Assembly (NCBI GenBank): GCA_942491735.1
Contig: CALOCN010000014.1
Location: forward strand, 2,108,001 to 2,172,000
Source of the DNA: CALOCN01 sp942491735
Lineage (GTDB): Bacteria; Eisenbacteria; RBG-16-71-46; JABDJR01
Direction of reading: 5' to 3'
Length of the DNA: 64,000 bases
The translations under genes and the position numbers were made by a program. Positions 1-7,674 of this stretch are shown here, piece after piece. How positions within the stretch are numbered: the stretch's first letter is position 1; each line of letters starts with the position of its first letter. The notes below the pieces were generated by a model. The model made no database searches. It saw only the letters and a list, made by a program, of their open reading frames with translations, and had not been told where the DNA came from.

Positions 1-218
1 ACGCGGAGCGCAAGCGGATCTTCGACCGGGTACAGCGGGTTCTCTCGGAGAACGCGCCCATGCTCTACACGGTCAACCGCCGCGGCTTCATCGCCATCCG
101 CAACAAGTTCACCGGGCTCGAGCCCAGCGTGTTGCGGCCCTGGGTGCTGTGGCGCGGGGAGACGGTGAGCTTCGACCCCGCCGGGGCCCGGCCGGTTGTG
201 GCGCCGGGCCAGGAGTAG
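1..218 (+). CDS. C-terminal end of an ABC peptide-binding protein (partial)
   Basis: Reading from base 3 to the TAG at 216-218 gives about 71 residues of the carboxyl end of a protein cut by the window edge. The text ERKRIFDRVQRVLSENAPML followed by residues resembling ...RNKFTGLEP...LRPWVLWRGE matches the tail of family 5 extracellular solute-binding proteins (DppA/OppA type), where the last helix and strand close the second lobe of the periplasmic ligand-binding fold. The identification is supported mainly by position: it lies 9 nt before a DppB-like permease and heads a complete importer operon. Its signal peptide and ligand pocket are outside the window, so substrate (dipeptide, oligopeptide or other) cannot be judged. 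Confidence 0.72.
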   Translation, partial: AERKRIFDRVQRVLSENAPMLYTVNRRGFIAIRNKFTGLEPSVLRPWVLWRGETVSFDPAGARPVVAPGQE

Positions 219-227
219 GCCAGGCCG

Positions 228-1193
228 GTGACCCAGCTCATCATCAAGCGTCTCCTGCACATGATCCCGGTGCTGTTCGGGATCTCGTTCCTGACCTTCA
301 TGGTCATGCAGCTCGCCCCGGGGGACTTCCTGTCCCAGATGGAGCTCAACCCCCAGGTCAGCGACGAGACCATCGCGTCCATGCGGGCCAAGTTCGGGCT
401 GGATAGGCCGTGGTACATCCAGTACGGCATGTGGCTCAAGAACATCGCGGTGGACCAGAACTTCGGGGAGTCCTTCGCCCGGCACCAGCCGGCCTTCGAC
501 GTCCTCAAGCCGGCGCTGCTGAACACCCTGCTGCTCGCGGTGGCGGCGGCCTTCTTCACCTGGACCATCGCCATCCCGCTCGGGATCATCGCCGCCGTGC
601 GTCAGTACTCCTGGGTCGACAAGATGTCCTCCCTGGTCGCCTTCATCGGGTTATCCATCCCGGAGGTGTTCCTGGCCCTGCTTCTCCTGTTGCTGGCGGC
701 CAAGACCGGGTGGTTTCCCATCGGGGGGATGCAGGACCTCGACGCGGAGACCCTCGGTTGGTGGCCCCGCACCGTGGACATGATGCATCACCTGTTCCTC
801 CCCGCGGTGGTGCTGGCCACGGTTCCCCTGGCCAGCCGCATGCGGCAGATGCGGGGGAACCTTCTCGACGTGCTGCGGGCGGACTACGTGACCACGGCCC
901 GGGCCAAGGGGCTTCCGGAGCGGACGGTCGTGGTCAAGCATGCGGTGCGCAACGCCATCAATCCCCTCATCACCTTGTTCGGCTACACCCTCGGTTTCCT
1001 TCTTTCCGGGGCCTTCCTGGTCGAGGTTGTCTTTTCCTGGCCCGGTCTGGGCCGGGTGACCATCGACGCCCTGTTTGCCCGCGATCTCTACGTGGTGATG
1101 GGGTCCGTCCTCCTCGCTTCGACCCTGCTCATCCTGGGCAACCTCATCGCGGATATCCTGCTCGCCATCACCGATCCGCGGATCAAGGTGTAA
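228..1193 (+). CDS. ABC peptide transporter permease, DppB/OppB type
   Basis: 321 residues, GTG start. This inner-membrane permease forms one half of the channel of a dipeptide/oligopeptide importer. The N-terminus (MTQLIIKRLLHMIPVLFGIS) is the typical first helix of the DppB family, followed by a periplasmic stretch with the family's APGD motif near residue 30, and five further hydrophobic segments. The cytoplasmic coupling loop (EAA loop) is visible around residues 225-245 as ARAKGLPERTVVVKHAVRNA, which contacts the ATPase. Length is normal for the family. It sits 9 nt after the binding-protein gene and 1 nt before the second permease, so one transcript is expected. Subfamily substrate cannot be read from the permease. 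Confidence 0.93.
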   Translation: MTQLIIKRLLHMIPVLFGISFLTFMVMQLAPGDFLSQMELNPQVSDETIASMRAKFGLDRPWYIQYGMWLKNIAVDQNFGESFARHQPAFDVLKPALLNTLLLAVAAAFFTWTIAIPLGIIAAVRQYSWVDKMSSLVAFIGLSIPEVFLALLLLLLAAKTGWFPIGGMQDLDAETLGWWPRTVDMMHHLFLPAVVLATVPLASRMRQMRGNLLDVLRADYVTTARAKGLPERTVVVKHAVRNAINPLITLFGYTLGFLLSGAFLVEVVFSWPGLGRVTIDALFARDLYVVMGSVLLASTLLILGNLIADILLAITDPRIKV

Positions 1194-1194
1194 C

Positions 1195-2325
1195 GTGGCC
1201 ACTGCGCAAGCGCGTCGACCCGACGAACGTCCCACCACCAGCGCGGAACCGGTCAAGGGGGTGGGCCCCTGGGGCCTGTTCTGGCGGCACTTCCGCAAGT
1301 CGCAGATCGCGGTGATCGGCAGCGTCATCCTGGTCCTGTTCTACTTCGGGGCACTTTTTGCCCCCTTCATTGCCCCGTATCCGTCGGACATGCAGGATCG
1401 GGAACACGGGTTCCACCCGCCGACGCCCATCCATGTGAAGGATGCCGACGGCAACTGGTCCCGTCCCTTCGTCTACGGTTCCACCCTGGCCGATCGCCTG
1501 CGCACCCGCTACGAGGTGGAGCCGGACCGGCGCTATCCCATCAAGCTGTTCGTGAAGGGCTCCGAGTACAGGCTCCTCTGGCTCATTCCGACCGACATCC
1601 ATCTGTTCGGGGTGGAGGAGGGAGGCAAGGTCTTCCTCTGCGGTACGGACCAGTTCGGGCGGGACGTCTTTTCCCGACTCCTGTTCGGTTCGCGCATCTC
1701 GCTTTCGGTGGGCCTGTTCGGGATTCTCATCACCTACTCGCTGGGACTCCTGTTCGGAGGCGTGGCCGGGTACTACGGGGGACTGACCGACAACATGCTC
1801 ATGCGCGGGTCGGAAATCCTCATGTCCGTGCCCTCGCTCTATCTCATCCTGGCCCTGCGGGCCGCCTTCCCGGCCGATCTCCGTTCGGATCTGATGTACC
1901 TGATGATCATCCTGATCCTGTCCCTGGTCTTCTGGGCCGGGCTCTCCAGGATCATCCGGGGCATGGTGCTCAGCATCCGGGAGAACGAGTACGTCACCGC
2001 GGCCGAGGCGCTGGGTGTGTCCTCCATGCGGATCATCATCCGGCACATCCTGCCCAACACGCTGTCCTTCGTCATCGTGGCCGCCACCCTCAGCGTGCCG
2101 GCCTACATCCTGGGCGAGGTGGCCCTGTCGTTCCTGGGTGCGGGCATCCAGGAACCCATCGCATCCTGGGGCAACATGCTGCAGCAGGCCCAGGGGGTGA
2201 AGGCCCTGACCTCGTTCCCCTGGCTCCTGGCGCCGGGTGTGTTCATCTTCCTCACCGTCCTTGCCTTCAATTTCATGGGGGACGGACTGCGGGACGCCCT
2301 CGATCCCAAGAAAGTCGAGGGTTGA
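1195..2325 (+). CDS. ABC peptide transporter permease, DppC/OppC type
   Basis: 376 residues, GTG start one base after the previous stop. This is the partner permease of the importer. It has an N-terminal cytoplasmic tail of about 30 residues, a first transmembrane helix (roughly residues 36-62), then a long extracytoplasmic segment (about 65-140) before the remaining helices. The EAA coupling loop is seen around residues 265-290 (AAEALGVSSMRIIIRHILPN). At 376 residues it is longer than the usual 280-310, mainly because of the extended loop after helix 1, which carries the sequence around VYGSTLADRLR. Such insertions are known in some OppC subgroups and may contact the binding protein; that role is inferred. 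Confidence 0.92.
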   Translation: MATAQARRPDERPTTSAEPVKGVGPWGLFWRHFRKSQIAVIGSVILVLFYFGALFAPFIAPYPSDMQDREHGFHPPTPIHVKDADGNWSRPFVYGSTLADRLRTRYEVEPDRRYPIKLFVKGSEYRLLWLIPTDIHLFGVEEGGKVFLCGTDQFGRDVFSRLLFGSRISLSVGLFGILITYSLGLLFGGVAGYYGGLTDNMLMRGSEILMSVPSLYLILALRAAFPADLRSDLMYLMIILILSLVFWAGLSRIIRGMVLSIRENEYVTAAEALGVSSMRIIIRHILPNTLSFVIVAATLSVPAYILGEVALSFLGAGIQEPIASWGNMLQQAQGVKALTSFPWLLAPGVFIFLTVLAFNFMGDGLRDALDPKKVEG

Positions 2326-2344
2326 TCATCTTGTGGAGTAGCGA

Positions 2345-3379
2345 ATGGAGCAGGACGTGAGCGGGGGACGCAAGGGGGACGGCCCCATCCTCGAGGTGAA
2401 CGGGCTGGAAACGGTGTTCAACACCGACGACGGCGTGGTGCGCGCGGTCAACGGGGTGAGCTTCGACGTCTCCCCGGGGGAGACCCTTGGTATCGTGGGG
2501 GAGTCCGGCTGCGGGAAGACGGTCACCGCGTTCAGCGTGCTCCGGTTGATCCCCATGCCCCCCGGGCGGATTGCCGCCGGCACCATCACCTACGAGGGCA
2601 GGAACCTCCTGGAGATGTCCGACGACGAAATGCGGCGCATCCGGGGGAACGAGATCTCGATGATCTTCCAGGAGCCCATGACCGCGCTCAACCCGGTCTA
2701 CACCGTCGGTGACCAGATCGGCGAGGCCATTCGCCTGCACCAGGGGGTCGGGCGCAAGGAGTCGCGTCTGCGGGCCATCGAGATGCTCACCCTGGTGGGC
2801 ATCCCCATTCCGGCGCAGCGGGTGGACGAGTATCCACATCAGCTCTCGGGCGGAATGCGTCAGCGGGTGATGATTGCCATGGCCCTCTCCTGCAATCCCG
2901 CGTTGCTCATCGCCGATGAACCCACCACCGCGCTCGATGTGACCATCCAGGCCCAGATCCTGGAGTTGCTCAAGAAGCTCCAGACGGATCGGGGGATGGC
3001 CATCCTCCTCATCACCCATGACCTGGGGGTGGTGGCCGAGAACTGCGACCGGGTCGCGGTCATGTACGCGGGCAAGATCGTGGAACACACCGATGTCCAT
3101 GCCATCTTCAACGGCCCCAAGCATCCCTACACGATCGGGCTGCTCGAATCGATTCCCAAGATGGGTGACCGGAAGGAAGTGCTCAGCGTCATTCACGGCA
3201 CCGTGCCGCCACCCACCGCGTTTCCGTCCGGATGCGCGTTCCATCCCCGCTGCCCGTTCGCCGAGGAACGCTGTGCGCGGGAAGAGCCGGTTCTTGAACC
3301 GGCCGGAGAGGATCACATGGTGCGGTGTCATCGATGGCGTGAGGTTCCGGCCCTCATGGCGCAGGGGGTGACCTTCTGA
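2345..3379 (+). CDS. ABC peptide transporter ATPase, DppD/OppD type
   Basis: 344 residues. This cytoplasmic ATPase powers peptide import. Visible motifs are Walker A GESGCGKT (residues 52-59), the Q-loop FQEP (about 108-111), the signature LSGGMRQ (167-173), Walker B ALLIADEP (186-193) and the switch histidine in LLITHD. The carboxyl end has the oligopeptide-transporter extension with the cysteine-rich GCAFHPRCPFAEERC segment, which in this family can hold an iron-sulphur cluster; here three nearby cysteines plus a later one in VRCHR are present. It begins 19 nt after the permease and overlaps the next ATPase gene by one base, so both ATPases should be made together as a heterodimer. Confidence 0.94.
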   Translation: MEQDVSGGRKGDGPILEVNGLETVFNTDDGVVRAVNGVSFDVSPGETLGIVGESGCGKTVTAFSVLRLIPMPPGRIAAGTITYEGRNLLEMSDDEMRRIRGNEISMIFQEPMTALNPVYTVGDQIGEAIRLHQGVGRKESRLRAIEMLTLVGIPIPAQRVDEYPHQLSGGMRQRVMIAMALSCNPALLIADEPTTALDVTIQAQILELLKKLQTDRGMAILLITHDLGVVAENCDRVAVMYAGKIVEHTDVHAIFNGPKHPYTIGLLESIPKMGDRKEVLSVIHGTVPPPTAFPSGCAFHPRCPFAEERCAREEPVLEPAGEDHMVRCHRWREVPALMAQGVTF

Positions 3380-4782
3380 TGGACGGAAACCTGCTGATCG
3401 CCCATCTCATGGCCATTGTGCTCGGGTTCCCGTTCTGGAAGCGGACCCGCAAGGAGGCGCGGGACGAGGGTATGCCGATGGGGGGCGTCATGGCCCGCCT
3501 CGTTCTCTTCGGGATCTATGGTGTGTACTCGGTCGACATCGAACGGGATGCCCGGGTCCGTGACATGGCCGGTCCTCCCACCTGGGGGACGGTGGCGCTT
3601 CTCGCCGCGCTCTCACCCACGCTGCTGGTGCTGGTGGGGGCTCCGGTGGGCATGGGAATCCTGATCGGAGTGGGGCTGTGGATCGGGTTCCATCTGGTCT
3701 ATCGGGCCCGTCGCCCGGTCCTGACCGTCGAGAAGGTGCTCAACCGGGCCGAGCGGCGGGGTCGTCGTCGGGATGACGGCGAGTTCCTCCTCGTCCTGGA
3801 AGGGCTCAAGAAGTTCTTCCCCATCCGCAAGGGGTTCTTCAACCGACCGGTCGGTGCGGTGCGGGCGGTGGACGGGATCGATCTCCGGGTCAGGCCGGGG
3901 GAGACGCTGGGGCTGGTGGGGGAGTCCGGCTGCGGCAAGACCACGGCCGGTCGCTCGGTGTTGCGTCTCATCGAACCCACCGCAGGATCCATCCGCTATC
4001 GCGGGGTGGACCTTGCCCATCTCACCACCCCGGAACTCCGGGCGATGCGCAAGGAGGTCCAGATCATCTTCCAGGACCCCTACTCCAGCCTGAATCCGCG
4101 CATGACGGTGGAAGCGATGCTCAAGGAGGCGCTGGCGATCCACGGGCTGGCCCGCGGCGCCGCGGCCAATCGCCGCGTGGCCGAACTGCTGGAGATGGTG
4201 GGACTCAGCGCCTACCACGCCCGGCGCTATCCGCACGAGTTCTCCGGCGGGCAACGGCAGCGGCTCGGCATCGCCCGGGCCCTCGCCGTGGAACCCACCC
4301 TCATCATCTGCGACGAGCCGGTCAGCGCGCTGGACGTATCGATCCAGGCCCAGATCGTGAACCTGCTCGGCGAGCTCCAGAAGAAGCTCGACCTGACCTA
4401 TATCTTCATTGCCCACGACCTCGCCGTCGTCGAGCACATCAGTGACCGGGTGGCGGTCATGTACCTCGGTCGCGTGGTGGAGTTGGCCGAGCGGGATGAT
4501 CTCTACAACAACCCCCGCCACCCCTACACACGCGCTCTCCTCTCCGCGGTTCCGGTGCCGGTCCCGGGCGGTGCCAAGAACCGGATCATCCTGTCGGGTG
4601 ACGTGCCCAGCCCGGCCAATCCTCCCTCCGGATGCCCTTTCCATCCCCGCTGTCCGGATGCACGTCCCGAGTGCGCCAGCACCGATCAGTCGCTGGACGA
4701 GATTGCCCCGGACCATTGGGTGGCCTGTCACCGGGTGGCCGACCTCGGGGATTGGTCGCCGGCCGGCGTCACCTCCGCCTGA
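3379..4782 (+). CDS. ABC peptide transporter ATPase, DppF/OppF type, with N-terminal membrane extension
   Basis: 467 residues; normal DppF proteins are about 320-340. The ATPase part starts near residue 136 and has Walker A GESGCGKT (181-188), signature FSGGQRQ (288-294), Walker B TLIICDEP (307-314) and the C-terminal GCPFHPRCP segment. Ahead of it lie about 130 extra residues with three hydrophobic stretches (roughly 5-20, 38-52 and 70-108) separated by a basic segment (KRTRKEAR) and followed by an Arg-rich linker (RAERRGRRR). The ATG overlaps the previous stop by one base (TGATG), which favours this start and makes the extension part of the protein. An ATPase partly anchored in the membrane is therefore predicted. 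Role of the extension is unknown; a start inside the gene cannot be excluded but none has a good ribosome site. Confidence 0.88.
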   Translation: MDGNLLIAHLMAIVLGFPFWKRTRKEARDEGMPMGGVMARLVLFGIYGVYSVDIERDARVRDMAGPPTWGTVALLAALSPTLLVLVGAPVGMGILIGVGLWIGFHLVYRARRPVLTVEKVLNRAERRGRRRDDGEFLLVLEGLKKFFPIRKGFFNRPVGAVRAVDGIDLRVRPGETLGLVGESGCGKTTAGRSVLRLIEPTAGSIRYRGVDLAHLTTPELRAMRKEVQIIFQDPYSSLNPRMTVEAMLKEALAIHGLARGAAANRRVAELLEMVGLSAYHARRYPHEFSGGQRQRLGIARALAVEPTLIICDEPVSALDVSIQAQIVNLLGELQKKLDLTYIFIAHDLAVVEHISDRVAVMYLGRVVELAERDDLYNNPRHPYTRALLSAVPVPVPGGAKNRIILSGDVPSPANPPSGCPFHPRCPDARPECASTDQSLDEIAPDHWVACHRVADLGDWSPAGVTSA

Positions 4783-4794
4783 GCCCCCAGCGGC

Positions 4795-4820
4795 GGGCCC
4801 ACCGGGCCCCTCAAGGGGGG
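4795..4820 (+). terminator. Possible hairpin after the peptide transporter operon
   Basis: In the 75-nt gap behind the last ATPase gene, two competing stem-loops can form: GGGCCC-acc-GGGCCC (4795-4809) and CCCC-tcaa-GGGG (4807-4818). The stems are GC-rich, but no T run follows, so this is not a classical intrinsic terminator. It may stabilise or attenuate the transcript between the transporter genes and the kinase-like gene. Confidence 0.3.
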
Positions 4821-4857
4821 GCGCGTTCCTGCCGATAACGACCGGGAGAAGAATCCC

Positions 4858-6222
4858 ATGTCGTTGTCCCTGCCCGTTCGCTCCCATACCCTGATCCTGG
4901 CCGCTCTCCTGGGTGGTCTCTTCCTCCCGTTCGGGCAGGACACCGGCCCCCTGTGGGTGGTGGCCCTGACCTGGTTCCTGGTCTGCCTCGTCACCGATGC
5001 CCTCTGGCATGTGTCCCTGGACGGCCACACCAGCCTCACCATGGCCCCCGCCGCCCACATCGCGACCCTGGCCCTGCTGCCGATCGGTCCCGCGGTGGTC
5101 ATTATCGTGGTCAGCTCGGTCTGCGGGGCCCTGATCTGGCGGCGACGCGGCCTGGGTTCGGCCCTGGCCCGGGGAGCGAGCAACGGAGCCGCCGCCGGGG
5201 TGGCGGCCGCGGTTCTCCTGGGCGCCGGCGCCTATCTCCCCTGGACCACCGGCGCCCCAAGCGGCGCCCTGCTCGATCCGTCGCGGCTGGTCGGGCTTTC
5301 CCTGGCCGGAGTTGCCTACCTGCTGCCCAACCAGATTTTCAGCGCGATGCGGGGGCGCACCGACCGATCGGTCCGCTGGTCCGAAGCATGGCGGGGGGCG
5401 TTCGGGTACGAGACCGAGCTGGTGACCTCGGCCGCCATGATCCTCGTCGCCCTGCTCGCGGTGTTCTGCTACGGAACCCTCGGCTATCGCGGCATTCTCC
5501 TGTGCGCCATGCCGCTCCTCTTCGTGCGGGACGGGTCGCAGCGCTATGTCGAGCTCGAGTCGGCGCAGTCCAAGCTGGTCACCAACGAACGCCTGGCGGC
5601 CAAGGGGGAGATGGCGGCGGAGATCGGGCACGAGTTGAACAACTATCTCGCTGCGGTCTCCGGTCGGGCCCAACTGTTGCTGCGTCGCATGACACCGGGG
5701 GAGGAGGGTTCGGTGGGAGACGAGGCCGAGCGGATCCGGCAGCTGGCCACCCGCATGTCCGAACTGGCCAAGGGACTCATGGATTTCTCGCACCAGGGCC
5801 GCAAGCGCAGCGTGTTCGGGGTGAACGAGCTGGTCGAGAAGACCATGGAGTTCGTGAAACCCCAGCCCCGTTTCCGGTCGGTCACCTTCAGCTTCGACCC
5901 GGCCTCACCGCTTCCGGACGTGGAGATGGATCCGGGCCAGATCCAGCAGGTGTTGCTCACCCTCTTCGGTCGCGCGGCCGGGAACGGGGGGGCGGGATCG
6001 GAGTCGTCGGTATCCATCCGCACCTGGGAAGACCCGCGCCGCAAGCGGGTGGGGGTGGAGATCCGTTCCGGATTGCGACTCGTGGAGGGCACCGGTGATT
6101 CCGGGGGAGATCCGGAGATCGGGACCGTCGACCGTATCCTCAAGCGGAACCAGGGCCGGCTCGAGCGGGTCAACGATCCCGAGGATGGCGAGACCTTCCG
6201 CGTGCTGCTCCCCGCAGCCTGA
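4858..6222 (+). CDS. Membrane histidine-kinase-like protein with degenerate ATPase half
   Basis: 454 residues. The first 225 residues hold about six to seven hydrophobic segments and resemble the membrane domain of the HD-GYP protein encoded at 14213-15568. A dimerisation/phosphoacceptor helix follows, with the H-box EIGHELNNYLAAVSGR and the candidate phosphorylated His258. Beyond this the protein is odd: the N-box region reads QIQQVLLTLFGRAAG (about 360-375), lacking the usual Asn pair, and no DxGxG (G1) or GTGLGL (G2) motif is found in the shortened ATP-binding part. It probably cannot bind ATP in the standard way. It could be a dimer partner, a phosphatase-like protein or a signal scaffold. 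No response regulator gene is adjacent. The 75-nt gap before it suggests separate or weakly linked expression from the transporter genes. Confidence 0.8.
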   Translation: MSLSLPVRSHTLILAALLGGLFLPFGQDTGPLWVVALTWFLVCLVTDALWHVSLDGHTSLTMAPAAHIATLALLPIGPAVVIIVVSSVCGALIWRRRGLGSALARGASNGAAAGVAAAVLLGAGAYLPWTTGAPSGALLDPSRLVGLSLAGVAYLLPNQIFSAMRGRTDRSVRWSEAWRGAFGYETELVTSAAMILVALLAVFCYGTLGYRGILLCAMPLLFVRDGSQRYVELESAQSKLVTNERLAAKGEMAAEIGHELNNYLAAVSGRAQLLLRRMTPGEEGSVGDEAERIRQLATRMSELAKGLMDFSHQGRKRSVFGVNELVEKTMEFVKPQPRFRSVTFSFDPASPLPDVEMDPGQIQQVLLTLFGRAAGNGGAGSESSVSIRTWEDPRRKRVGVEIRSGLRLVEGTGDSGGDPEIGTVDRILKRNQGRLERVNDPEDGETFRVLLPAA

Positions 6223-6243
6223 TCCTCGCGGTAGGATGGTCCC

Positions 6244-7647
6244 ATGGACCGCCGACCCGCCCCGCCACGCCTGACCCGACCCGCCGCGCGTCAATCCTAT
6301 GCCCACGGGGCCCGGGTGTGCGCACGTCTGCGGGAGGCGGGCCACGATGCCTGGCTGGTCGGCGGGGGGGTACGGGACCTGCTGCTGGGTCGCACGCCTT
6401 CCGACTGGGACGTGGCGACCTCGGCGGAGCCTGACCAGGCAATGGCCCTGTGGCCCCATGCGGTGCCGACCGGGATGCGTCACGGCACGGTGACCGTGCA
6501 CGAGGGGGGGGAGCCGATCGAGCTGACCACCTACCGGCTGGAGGGGCCCTACACCGACGGGCGGCGACCGGACTGGGTGCGATTCGAAGCCAACCTCGAA
6601 GAAGACCTGCGGCGACGCGACTTCACCGTCAACGCGATGGCCTTGGACCCGGGCAGCGACACCCTGGTCTGCGTGGACGGGGCGCTCGAGGACCTGGAGC
6701 ACCGGGTGCTACGCACGGTCGGTTCCCCGGCCGAGCGATTCGGCGAGGATGCCCTTCGCCTCATGCGCGCGGCGCGCTTCGCCGCCACCCTGGAGTTCGC
6801 GCTCGATCCGCAAACCGAGGCGGCGATGGCTCCACTGGCCGCGACCCTGGAGGCGGTGGCCGCGGAACGGATCCGGGACGAACTCCTGAAGCTGCTCGGG
6901 GCGCCCCGCCCTTCGGTCGGGCTGGAGATCCTGCGCCGGACCGGTTTGCTTGGGCACGTCCTACCGGAGCTGCTGGAAGGAGTCGGGGTTTCGCAGAACC
7001 GCTACCACGCCTATCCGGTCTACGAGCATACGCTGCATGCGGTGGACGCCGCTCCGGCGGACCAACCCCGGGTACGTCTGGCCGCGCTGCTGCACGACGT
7101 GGGGAAACCGCGAACCCGGCGCGAGGTGGACGGGGAGGGGACCTTCCATCGTCACGAGGTGGTCGGGGCCCGCATGGCCGACGAGGTCCTCGATCGACTT
7201 CGGTTCTCCGGCAAGGAGCGTCGCCACGTGGTGCACCTGGTCCGGGAGCACATGTTTCACTATACGCCCGAATGGACCGATGGGGCGGTGCGGCGGTTCC
7301 TGGCCCGGGTGGGACGGGAGTCGCTGCCGGATCTGTTCACCCTGCGGCGCGCCGACCGTGTGGCGGCGGGGATGGGCAAGGATCCCTCGGTGGGTCTGGA
7401 TGAGCTCCAGCAACGGATCGAGGCGGTGATCGCCCGGGACGACGCGGTGTCCATCGCGGATCTCGCGGTGGACGGAAGAGCCCTCATGGAGGGCCTGGGG
7501 GTGGGGCCCGGCCCGCAACTGGGGCGGCTGCTTGGTCGTCTGCTGGATCGGGTGATCGAGGATCCCGGGCTCAATACCCGGGAGCGTCTGCTGGAAATCG
7601 CACGGACCCTCAACCCGATGGTTGACGACGCCTCATCGGATGAATAG
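6244..7647 (+). CDS. cca: CCA tRNA nucleotidyltransferase / poly(A) polymerase family with HD domain
   Basis: 467 residues. The N-terminal class II nucleotidyltransferase head shows GGGVRDLLLG (40-49) and the metal-binding DWD (54-56), followed by the RRDFTVNAM segment that recognises the ribose and base. The middle has the ERxxxE-like ERIRDELLKLL motif used for base selection. A carboxyl HD domain is present, with HDVGKP at residues 284-289. This makes it the bacterial tRNA maturation enzyme that adds or repairs the 3' CCA end, or the related poly(A) polymerase; these two cannot be separated confidently by eye. Both tRNAs in this window encode their own CCA, so repair would be the main task here. 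TAGGAT at 6232-6237 lies only 6 nt before the ATG. Confidence 0.9.
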   Translation: MDRRPAPPRLTRPAARQSYAHGARVCARLREAGHDAWLVGGGVRDLLLGRTPSDWDVATSAEPDQAMALWPHAVPTGMRHGTVTVHEGGEPIELTTYRLEGPYTDGRRPDWVRFEANLEEDLRRRDFTVNAMALDPGSDTLVCVDGALEDLEHRVLRTVGSPAERFGEDALRLMRAARFAATLEFALDPQTEAAMAPLAATLEAVAAERIRDELLKLLGAPRPSVGLEILRRTGLLGHVLPELLEGVGVSQNRYHAYPVYEHTLHAVDAAPADQPRVRLAALLHDVGKPRTRREVDGEGTFHRHEVVGARMADEVLDRLRFSGKERRHVVHLVREHMFHYTPEWTDGAVRRFLARVGRESLPDLFTLRRADRVAAGMGKDPSVGLDELQQRIEAVIARDDAVSIADLAVDGRALMEGLGVGPGPQLGRLLGRLLDRVIEDPGLNTRERLLEIARTLNPMVDDASSDE

Positions 7648-7674
7648 ATTGGCAGGAACGGCTGCAGGCGCCGT

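Noticed and set aside
3613..5793. Long minus-strand open frame opposite the peptide ATPase and kinase-like genes
   Set aside because: It is antisense to well-supported genes, is full of His/Gly/Gln/Pro-rich low-information sequence, and has no family motif. Long antisense frames are expected at this GC content.
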